Source of the DNA: a bacterium
Lineage (GTDB): Bacteria > JAMCPX01
DNA: 8,303 nucleotides
Assembly: GCA_021789095.1 (NCBI GenBank)
Contig: JAJYJX010000115.1
Location: 1 to 8,303, forward strand
Direction: 5' to 3'
This document shows positions 1 to 5,749 of the stretch, in pieces (the stretch's first letter is position 1; every line of letters begins with the position of its first letter). Both the position numbers and the translations under genes were made by a program. Below the pieces are notes generated by a model. That model had not been told where the DNA came from. It saw only the letters and a list, made by a program, of their open reading frames with translations, and searched no databases.

Positions 1-162
1 TGACACAGCCTCGAAGCCCGCGGAACTCTACTCAACCAGTAGAATACGATATTACCTTGCGTAGGCATGGTCAGCTCGCTCCATACATCCTACCGACATT
101 AAATTTATAACTATTTTTCGCCACAAATCTCAACTGGTACGGTGCACGTCTGGTTAATGCTA
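1..162. other. Left edge, no assignable gene
   Basis: Nothing here can be named. Two short frames are open to the window edge. On the plus strand, positions 3-110 read 35 codons without a stop and could be the tail of a convergent gene. On the minus strand, an ATG at 66-68 starts a frame (MPTQGNIVFYWLSRVPRASRLC) that is still open at position 1, with a GGAG about 10 bases upstream of the ATG. The two overlap in 1-68, so at most one is likely real. I recognise neither protein, and frames this short are expected by chance. More upstream sequence is needed to choose. Confidence 0.5.
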
Positions 163-203
163 TTAAAAAACCAGGCGTCCCGCGATTCGCGGGACGCCTG
201 GTT
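163..203 (-). terminator. Strong intrinsic terminator of the final lipoprotein gene
   Basis: A perfect 16-bp inverted repeat (arms 169-184 and 188-203, GC-rich core GGCGTCCCGCG) encloses a 3-base loop. Read on the minus strand, the hairpin is followed directly by a run of T (from the A tract at 165-170, two of which also pair in the stem) and then AATA. It lies 25 bases past the stop codon of the lipoprotein gene at 228. On the plus strand the hairpin is followed by ATACTGC with no T run, so it should act only in the minus direction. It is the only strong Rho-independent terminator seen in the window. Confidence 0.93.
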
Positions 204-227
204 ATACTGCATGTAAGTTTTTCGCTA

Positions 228-1649
228 TTACTGAAGCGATATGAAACTTACGATATGGTTGCCTAAAAGATCGTAGGTTGGTGAAACCTGGTTGGCCGAT
301 GTCCCCGTCCCCTTAGGTGCTGCAAGCAGACCTTGAAGGTCAACTATTGCCAGACAGGACTTTGAACCATCGATCAGCAGGCCCATGGGCTTACCGCCTA
401 TCACGGCTGTAAATGCAGAAAGCCCGTGAGGATCTCCGACATTGCTCCACGATGAAAGGGATGGACATACTGTCGTCGGGGTAGGGATCTGAGCGGACGT
501 ATAAGATGTTATAGTAACACTCCCTGCTGCTGCTGAAGACGGCATCTGTGCCGCACCAATTGCATCTCCGAACTCTTCTTCAAGAAACATGATGTGGCTC
601 GTGGGTTCGATCACCATGCCCGTCGTAAGCAGGCTGCCCGGAGAATACACGTTCTGCAGCGGCACGACGGCGTACGGGGCATCGAACGTGCCCGTTGAAT
701 CGTTAAACACCGCCGCGTTCATGTTTACGATCAGTAAAAGCGGTGTCCATTCATGACCTATTGTAACGAGCCCGGTAGACGGGTCTACTGAAACCGCATC
801 TGCCGTAAGTGACCCGATACCTGTACTGTTGAGTTCCGGAATACCGTTCGTGGCGTCTGTGTTTGTATCCACCATCCTCTTAGACCAATGGTAAACCTTG
901 CTTTTATTTACATCTATCACCCATAGATATTCATCGGTAGATGTTATTGAGCCACCATCAGCATATTCCGGGGAATATATCCTGTTATTAACAGGATCAT
1001 AACCAAAGTTTTCGGTCGAAAGGTCAACGGGCGGTGTTGCAGTAAGGTCAGACAGGAACTGCTTTATGACGGTTCCTGAATAATTAACAACACGGTATCC
1101 GTCGCCGGACGAAACTATAAACCCTTTGTCCGTAGGATCAGGGAGCACACCGCAGTCAAGGCAGCTTCCTCCGCTGAAGCTGGAATATTTTGTATTCCCT
1201 AGATCATATTCCTTTACTGTAGGCGCAGCTCCGCTTGCAATATAGCCTGACACATCAATAATAGCTACTTTTGAGCTCGTATAACCAACGCATATAATTT
1301 TAAGGTTCGGTGCATCCGCAGCACAACTGTTAACGTTGAATGATGTCGTTATGGTGATTTGAGACACAGCCGCAGACATCTCATTCAGTTTTGCTCCGCC
1401 ATAAGAAGCCGTTGTAAAGGTAGAGCCGCTTTGCTTAATTGGAACAACGCTTATACCGGTTCCTACAGGTACAAAAGCTATAACAAGGCTGCCTGCATTG
1501 ATCGTCGCAAGACCTCCTGATGTGGTTGCTGAAGACGCTGATGGAGGTGCCTGATTACCTCCGCTGCTACTACTACTGCCGCAACCTGAGACCGCGATAA
1601 TCGCAGCCGCTACAACTATCCCTATTAGACTTACTCTGAGCTTTTTCAT
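228..1649 (-). CDS. Secreted lipoprotein of unknown function, possibly beta-propeller-like
   Basis: A 473-residue protein that I do not recognise by family. Residues 1-22 form a lipoprotein signal peptide: MKKLR, a hydrophobic stretch, then lipobox V-S-G before Cys23. Gly follows the Cys, so there is no Asp at +2 and outer-membrane sorting is expected if E. coli rules apply. A flexible Ser/Gly/Pro/Thr linker covers about residues 24-46. The rest is predicted secreted, beta-rich and poor in charge, with recurring strand-turn patterns such as GYDPVNNRIYSPEY (216-229) and AVSVDPSTGLVTIGHEW (285-301). These resemble the blades of YVTN or SMP-30-like propellers, but that fold is an inference. Six further cysteines (109, 120, 163, 166, 395, 432) could form three disulfides; 163-166 is CLDC followed by Gly, so it is not a haem c site. 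The start is fixed by AAGGAGG 8 bases upstream. The gene appears monocistronic, with its own promoter region and terminator. Confidence 0.9.
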   Translation of the reverse strand: MKKLRVSLIGIVVAAAIIAVSGCGSSSSSGGNQAPPSASSATTSGGLATINAGSLVIAFVPVGTGISVVPIKQSGSTFTTASYGGAKLNEMSAAVSQITITTSFNVNSCAADAPNLKIICVGYTSSKVAIIDVSGYIASGAAPTVKEYDLGNTKYSSFSGGSCLDCGVLPDPTDKGFIVSSGDGYRVVNYSGTVIKQFLSDLTATPPVDLSTENFGYDPVNNRIYSPEYADGGSITSTDEYLWVIDVNKSKVYHWSKRMVDTNTDATNGIPELNSTGIGSLTADAVSVDPSTGLVTIGHEWTPLLLIVNMNAAVFNDSTGTFDAPYAVVPLQNVYSPGSLLTTGMVIEPTSHIMFLEEEFGDAIGAAQMPSSAAAGSVTITSYTSAQIPTPTTVCPSLSSWSNVGDPHGLSAFTAVIGGKPMGLLIDGSKSCLAIVDLQGLLAAPKGTGTSANQVSPTYDLLGNHIVSFISLQ

Positions 1650-1656
1650 AATACTA

Positions 1657-1664
1657 TCCTCCTT
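1657..1664 (-). promoter_or_regulatory. Consensus Shine-Dalgarno of the final lipoprotein
   Basis: On the minus strand the sequence AAGGAGGA precedes the ATG at 1649 by 7 bases. It is the best ribosome binding site in the window, and it decides the start codon and suggests strong translation of this lipoprotein. Confidence 0.85.
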
Positions 1665-1701
1665 TTTATTTTTAAGAGCTTTAGTGGACTAAATCACTCA
1701 T

Positions 1702-1737
1702 ATTATAAAAGGATAATTTTGTTTTTTTATTTGTCAA
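1702..1737 (-). promoter_or_regulatory. Candidate sigma-70-type promoter for the final lipoprotein
   Basis: A perfect -35 hexamer TTGACA (1732-1737, minus strand) is followed after 16 bases by TATCCT (1710-1715; four of six matches to TATAAT). A perfect TATAAT also occurs at 1702-1707, but 24 bases from the TTGACA, too far to pair with it. Either -10 would give a leader of about 45-55 bases with the Shine-Dalgarno at its end. The surrounding AT-rich DNA makes chance hexamers likely, so this is moderate evidence only. Confidence 0.45.
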
Positions 1738-1747
1738 GTTTTTTTAA

Positions 1748-1778
1748 TGGGTTGCATATAATTGTATTTTTAAACCCA
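1748..1778. repeat. Inverted repeat TGGGTT-N19-AACCCA next to the candidate promoter
   Basis: Exact 6-base arms (1748-1753 and 1773-1778) flank an AT-rich 19-base centre. The repeat lies 10 bases upstream (in the minus direction) of the candidate -35 hexamer. The minus-strand hairpin is followed by TTAAAAAAA rather than a T run, so it is not a terminator for dapB. It could be an operator or activator half-site pair, or chance. Confidence 0.25.
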
Positions 1779-1928
1779 CTTTTAATACAATCAAAAATCA
1801 TTGAAAATAAAAATGTTTGTGAAGTGAGACTAAGAAGTAATGCTCGGATAGTAGCGAGAGTATAGGGTTAAATAAACAAAAAAGCTTATATACTAAACTG
1901 TTGGTGAACTTTTAGAGGTGCGAATGTT
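1779..1928. other. Remainder of the dapB-lipoprotein spacer, no gene seen
   Basis: AT-rich spacer after the dapB stop. No open frame, tRNA or recognisable riboswitch was seen. A weak minus-strand stem (arms 1907-1913 and 1881-1887, about 7 pairs with one G-U, loop of 19) is followed by a T run from the A tract at 1878-1883. It might slow or end transcription after dapB, but it is far weaker than the terminator at 163-203. Confidence 0.5.
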
Positions 1929-2741
1929 TTACTCCAATCCCAGCACATCAATCATGTTGTACATGCCCGGCTGCTTCCCGACAACCCATTTGGCCGCAAT
2001 TAAGGCACCCATGGCAAAATTCTCCCTGTTTGTAGCCCTGTGTATGATCTCAAGCCTTTCGCCCGTGCCTATGAACATGACCGTATGCTCGCCGACAATA
2101 TCACCGCCGCGCACTGTTTGTATGCCGATCTCACCTTTTGGCCTGGGGCCTATTGATCCATGACGCTCATACCGTGCTATATCTTTCAGCGGTTTGTTGT
2201 ATGCCTGCGCGATAATCTCGGCCATCTTCATCGTCGTACCGCTTGGTGCGTCAACCTTGTTTTTATGATGTGACTCGACAATCTCAGTATCATAGTTGTC
2301 TCCCAGTGCTTTTGCAGCCGTCTCAACAAGTTTGTAGGCAAGGTTTACAAGCACACTCATATTGGGAGCCATAACAATGGCTATTTCATTCCCGGCCTGT
2401 TTTATTCTTTCCACATCAGACTGGGGAAAGCCCGTGGTGCCTATGACCATACGCACGCCTTTCCGGATTGCAAATTCGAGTATGGATAGGGTTGACGCAG
2501 GTAATGAGAAATCTATTATACAGTCTATTTTTCCCGCAATATTTGCAGGATCATCAACAATGGATAATCCGCTTTTTTTACCCGATGTTATGACACCGAG
2601 ATCAAGACCCGTTGAGGTATGCCCCTTTTTCTCAATACCGCCTATTATATTGAAATCCTGATCGCTGAACAGCAGTCGCAGGACATGGGTACCCATCCGG
2701 CCCATTACGCCGTTAACGGCAACAGCGATAGGGTTACCCAT
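1929..2741 (-). CDS. dapB: 4-hydroxy-tetrahydrodipicolinate reductase
   Basis: Cytoplasmic enzyme of the diaminopimelate/lysine pathway. It reduces the DapA product to tetrahydrodipicolinate with NAD(P)H. The 270 residues are the normal family length. The Rossmann nucleotide loop is GVMGRMG (11-17). Glu37-Lys38 sit where E. coli DapB has Glu-Arg, which accepts both NADH and NADPH. GTTGF is at 101-105 and APNMSVLVN at 125-133. The catalytic and substrate motif ESHHKNKVDAPSGT spans 156-169, with His158/His159 and Lys162. The C-terminal substrate domain includes RGGDIVGEHTV (211-221). The start ATG overlaps the dapA stop by 8 bases, with AAGGG 7 bases upstream inside dapA, so translation is probably coupled. 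It is the last gene of the overlapping block, and no strong terminator follows. Confidence 0.97.
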   Translation of the reverse strand: MGNPIAVAVNGVMGRMGTHVLRLLFSDQDFNIIGGIEKKGHTSTGLDLGVITSGKKSGLSIVDDPANIAGKIDCIIDFSLPASTLSILEFAIRKGVRMVIGTTGFPQSDVERIKQAGNEIAIVMAPNMSVLVNLAYKLVETAAKALGDNYDTEIVESHHKNKVDAPSGTTMKMAEIIAQAYNKPLKDIARYERHGSIGPRPKGEIGIQTVRGGDIVGEHTVMFIGTGERLEIIHRATNRENFAMGALIAAKWVVGKQPGMYNMIDVLGLE

Positions 2742-3624
2742 TTATAAGCCCTTGTTCCGCCATTGCTGATTCAAGCTTGTTCAGGTTCGTGCCTGTCATT
2801 GGTATCAGCGGCAGCCTGATTTCATCTGAAATCCACCCCATGATATTGGCAGCTGCCTTCACAGGTATAGGATTGCTCTCTATAAACATGGCATTGTGAA
2901 GCGGCCATAGCTCCCTATTGATCTTTGATGCCAGTTTAAGGTTGTTTGCTTCAAACGCGTTGAACATCTTGACCATCTTTTTCGGAACAATGTTTGACGT
3001 AACGGATATCACTCCCCTTGCGCCGACAGCCATGCTCGGGAGTGCTGTAAAATCATCGCCCGACAGCACTATAAATCCATCCCTGCACAGTCTTATTGTC
3101 TCTGTAACCTGCTGAAGGGAACCTGTAGCCTCTTTTATACCGATTATGTTTTTAATCTCTGACAGTCTTGCGACCGTCTCCGGCTGCATATTTACGCCTG
3201 TTCTGCCTGGCACATTGTAGAGGATGAGTGGTATACCGGTTGTCTCCGCAATCTTTTTAAAGTGCTCATACATACCGGTCTGTGTGGGCTTGTTGTAATA
3301 AGGCGTTATTACAAGTGCCGCATCAGCGCCCGCCTTTTCAGCATGTGCCGTTAATTTTATTGCCTCTTTTGTGTTATTGGAACCTGTCCCTGCGATAATG
3401 AAACATCTGCGGTTGGCAACCTCTATCGTATAATCTATGAGCATTTCATGCTCGTCAAAATCAAGCGTTGCAGACTCGCCTGTAGTGCCGCATGGTACAA
3501 GTCCGCTCACGCCGGCTTTTATTTGCATTTCTATAAGTCCTTTATAAGCCCGTTTGTCTATTATGTTGTTCCTGAAAGGCGTAATAATGGCCGTAATTAT
3601 CCCTTTCACCTGTTTATCAGACAT
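2734..3624 (-). CDS. dapA: 4-hydroxy-tetrahydrodipicolinate synthase
   Basis: Class I aldolase of the TIM-barrel DapA/NanA family. It condenses pyruvate with aspartate semialdehyde, the committed step to DAP and lysine. At 296 residues it is full length. Visible motifs are CGTTGES (45-51, with Thr47/Thr48 of the proton relay), PYYNKPTQTG (108-117, Tyr110), YNVPGRTG (136-143, Tyr136 and Arg141) and the Schiff-base lysine Lys164 in GIKEATGS. These match E. coli Tyr107, Tyr133, Arg138 and Lys161 with a constant offset of three, which separates it from N-acetylneuraminate lyase. Of the lysine feedback site, residues equivalent to Ser48, Ala49, His56, Asn80, Glu84 and Tyr106 are kept (51, 52, 59, 83, 87, 109), but His53 is Phe56. 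The start is set by AGGAG 6 bases upstream and overlaps the dapF stop by 8 bases. Confidence 0.98.
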   Translation of the reverse strand: MSDKQVKGIITAIITPFRNNIIDKRAYKGLIEMQIKAGVSGLVPCGTTGESATLDFDEHEMLIDYTIEVANRRCFIIAGTGSNNTKEAIKLTAHAEKAGADAALVITPYYNKPTQTGMYEHFKKIAETTGIPLILYNVPGRTGVNMQPETVARLSEIKNIIGIKEATGSLQQVTETIRLCRDGFIVLSGDDFTALPSMAVGARGVISVTSNIVPKKMVKMFNAFEANNLKLASKINRELWPLHNAMFIESNPIPVKAAANIMGWISDEIRLPLIPMTGTNLNKLESAMAEQGLING

Positions 3625-4444
3625 TTATCTCTCCTCTGAATACCTCTGTAGCAGTACCGGTAAGATACACATGGTTGTCCTTTGCCCATTCAATGTCGAG
3701 GTTTCCGCCTGGAAGGTGAATTAAAACCTTTTCCCTGCTTTTGTTATTAAGAACCCCTGCGACGGCAGCTGCACATGCGCCCGAACCGCAGCCAAGGGTC
3801 TCACCTGACCCCCTTTCCCATACGCGCATCTTCAGTTCATCGTCGTCTATTTTTTCGACGAACTCCACGTTTGTCTTTCGGGGAAACAACTTGTTATGTT
3901 CGATCGAAGAACCGTATTTTGCAACGTTAAATTTGTCTATCCTGTCCATAAAAATCACTGTATGCGGGTTGCCCATCGAGACGCACGTGATCTTGAACTC
4001 CATGTCCTCAATTTTTATAGCCCTGTTTATCACCCTTCCGCTCAGCCTTACCGGTATATGCTTCGCATCAAGAACCGGTTCACCCATATCGACCCTTATC
4101 ATTTCACTCTTTATTACCGGTTTTTTTATACCCGCGGGCGTTTCTATCTCAAGTTCATGTTTCTTTGTGTAGCCGTGCTCAACGAGATACTTTGCAACAC
4201 ATCTTATTCCATTGCCGCACATCTCGACCTCACTGCCGTCAGCGTTGAATATGCGCATCCTGAAATCAGCGGTCTTTGACGTAAGTATCATCAGCAGCTG
4301 GTCTGCTCCTATCCCGAATGCAGGAGTGCACATATTCCTTATCTGATCCGCGGAAAGCCTCTCTTCTTTTTTAATGGCATCAATCACTATGAAATGGTTG
4401 CCGGTGCCCTGCATTTTTGTAAATTTTATGGTCCTTTTAGGCAT
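3617..4444 (-). CDS. dapF: Diaminopimelate epimerase
   Basis: Cofactor-independent racemase that converts LL-DAP to meso-DAP, the form used in peptidoglycan and by LysA. At 275 residues it is normal length. Both catalytic cysteines are present: Cys76 in EMCGNGIRC (74-82) and Cys219 in GETLGCGSGACA (214-225). These correspond to the two-cysteine thiolate/thiol pair of E. coli DapF. Substrate motifs include FNADGSE (66-72), GNPHTV (158-163) and TNVEFV (191-196). One oddity is the N-terminal motif GTGNHF (13-18), where most homologues I know have GxGNDF. The ATG overlaps the lysA stop by 8 bases and has AAGGAG 5 bases upstream, inside the end of lysA. The location between lysA and dapA matches its pathway role. 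Confidence 0.97.
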   Translation of the reverse strand: MPKRTIKFTKMQGTGNHFIVIDAIKKEERLSADQIRNMCTPAFGIGADQLLMILTSKTADFRMRIFNADGSEVEMCGNGIRCVAKYLVEHGYTKKHELEIETPAGIKKPVIKSEMIRVDMGEPVLDAKHIPVRLSGRVINRAIKIEDMEFKITCVSMGNPHTVIFMDRIDKFNVAKYGSSIEHNKLFPRKTNVEFVEKIDDDELKMRVWERGSGETLGCGSGACAAAVAGVLNNKSREKVLIHLPGGNLDIEWAKDNHVYLTGTATEVFRGEINV

Positions 4445-5717
4445 TTTTACTCCTTACCTTTATAAAGGAAGGAATCTGTTCCCCTTTTATAAGGTCATTA
4501 TTTATTTCCCGCTTCCTGACAATGAAATAATCACTCCCGTTTACAATAACCTCGGCAGCCCTCGTTCTCGAGTTATAATTTGATGACATCGAGAATCCAT
4601 AAGCTCCAACGCTCATTAACGCGACAAGATCTTCTCTCTCAAGCACGGGCAAACTTCTTCCGTGGGCAAAGAAATCACCCGATTCGCATATCGGTCCGAC
4701 AACGTCCTGTTTAACAAGCCTTGATTGTGCTGCTTTATGTACAGGCAATATTTCATGATAAGCACCATAAAAACTCGGCCTTATTAAATCATTCATACCG
4801 GCGTCGACAATCATAAAACGTTTGCTGCCATTATCTTTTCTATATAACACCCTTGAGACAAGAATGCCAGCATTACCTACCAGCACTCTCCCTGGTTCCA
4901 GTATAAGCGTTCCGTCGAAGCTGCCTTTCAATGTGCTCTCTATTTCCCCGGCATACCGTTCTGGATGTGCAGCCTTCTCGTCCTTATACGTTATGCCCAG
5001 CCCTCCTCCGATATCCATATACTTTATGTTTATTCCTCTCTGCCCTAGTTCTTTCATCAGCTTCAGTATCTTTTTAAGTGCCGAGACAACAGGAGATACA
5101 TCGGTTAACTGGGAACCGATGTGCATATCAATACCTATGATTCTTATGTTCGGTTTTGCCCGGGCTATGCTGTATGCATCTATGGCATACCTTATGTCTA
5201 TGCCGAATTTGTTTTTCTTCAGACCTGTTGAAATATACGGGTGCGTAAACGGGTCAATATCTGGATTCACCCTTATGCTTACGGGTGCTTTTACGCCGAG
5301 TCTGCCTGCTGCGGAGTTTATAACATCAATCTCTTCAATGGATTCAACATTGAACATGAGTATGTCGTTCTCCAGAGCATAGCTGATCTCTCTCAGGGTC
5401 TTGCCGACTCCTGAATAAACTATCTTTTTGCTGTCAATGCCTGCCTTTTTTGTCCTGAAAAGTTCTCCGCCTGATACTATATCTGCCCCTGATCCCATGG
5501 AAGAAAACAGTGCGATCACAGCGATATTCGAATTCGCCTTTACCGAGTAGCATATTAACGGCTTTGTCTTTGCAAATGCTTTCTTGAAAACGTTGTAGTG
5601 CCTCTGTAATGTCCTTGCGCTGTAAATGTAGACAGGCGTGCCCGCCTCGTCAGCTATGGTCTTCACCCTGACTTCCTCGCAGTAAAGCTCTCCGTTCCTG
5701 TATTCAAAAAAATGCAT
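4437..5717 (-). CDS. lysA: Diaminopimelate decarboxylase
   Basis: PLP-dependent fold-III decarboxylase that makes L-lysine from meso-DAP, the last step of the pathway. The 426 residues match the family. The N-terminal alanine-racemase-like barrel carries the PLP lysine Lys60 in YSVKANSN (57-64), HIGSQL (199-204), DIGGGLG (235-241, phosphate loop) and EPGR (274-277). The C-terminal beta domain carries CESGD (344-348), with the Cys contributed across the dimer, and GAYGFSMSSNYN (371-382), with Tyr373. The CESGD and SMSSNYN motifs indicate DAP rather than ornithine or arginine as substrate. The start is supported by AGGAGA 5 bases upstream. A 32-base gap separates it from the lipoprotein gene; in that gap TGACAGG occurs twice, 9 bases apart, the second copy forming part of the ribosome binding site. 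The 3' end overlaps dapF. Confidence 0.98.
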   Translation of the reverse strand: MHFFEYRNGELYCEEVRVKTIADEAGTPVYIYSARTLQRHYNVFKKAFAKTKPLICYSVKANSNIAVIALFSSMGSGADIVSGGELFRTKKAGIDSKKIVYSGVGKTLREISYALENDILMFNVESIEEIDVINSAAGRLGVKAPVSIRVNPDIDPFTHPYISTGLKKNKFGIDIRYAIDAYSIARAKPNIRIIGIDMHIGSQLTDVSPVVSALKKILKLMKELGQRGINIKYMDIGGGLGITYKDEKAAHPERYAGEIESTLKGSFDGTLILEPGRVLVGNAGILVSRVLYRKDNGSKRFMIVDAGMNDLIRPSFYGAYHEILPVHKAAQSRLVKQDVVGPICESGDFFAHGRSLPVLEREDLVALMSVGAYGFSMSSNYNSRTRAAEVIVNGSDYFIVRKREINNDLIKGEQIPSFIKVRSKNA

Positions 5718-5749
5718 CTTTATCTCCTGTCATGCCTGTCAGAATGTGC

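Noticed and set aside
169-203. Long palindrome as a mobile-element end or CRISPR-type repeat
   Set aside because: It is a single copy, lies 25 bases after a stop codon and is followed by a T run on the coding strand, which is fully explained by an intrinsic terminator.
712-1163. CLDC motif in the 228-1649 lipoprotein as a haem c or redox site
   Set aside because: The motif is followed by Gly, not His, so it is not CxxCH. No thioredoxin-like context is visible; a simple disulfide is more likely.
1650-1928. Lysine riboswitch or other structured RNA in the spacer
   Set aside because: The spacer is AT-rich without the multi-helix conserved core of a lysine riboswitch, and it precedes the lipoprotein, not a lysine gene.
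3741-4279. Long plus-strand open frames opposite dapF (143 and 127 codons)
   Set aside because: They lie wholly antisense to a clear DapF with intact catalytic motifs, overlap each other, and show no family features.
4822-5382. 186-codon plus-strand open frame opposite lysA
   Set aside because: Antisense shadow of conserved LysA codons; the Ser/Pro/Leu-rich composition is typical of such shadows.
5723-5741. TGACAGG direct repeat before lysA as a regulatory element
   Set aside because: Only two 7-base copies, one of which is explained by the ribosome binding site; too short to claim.
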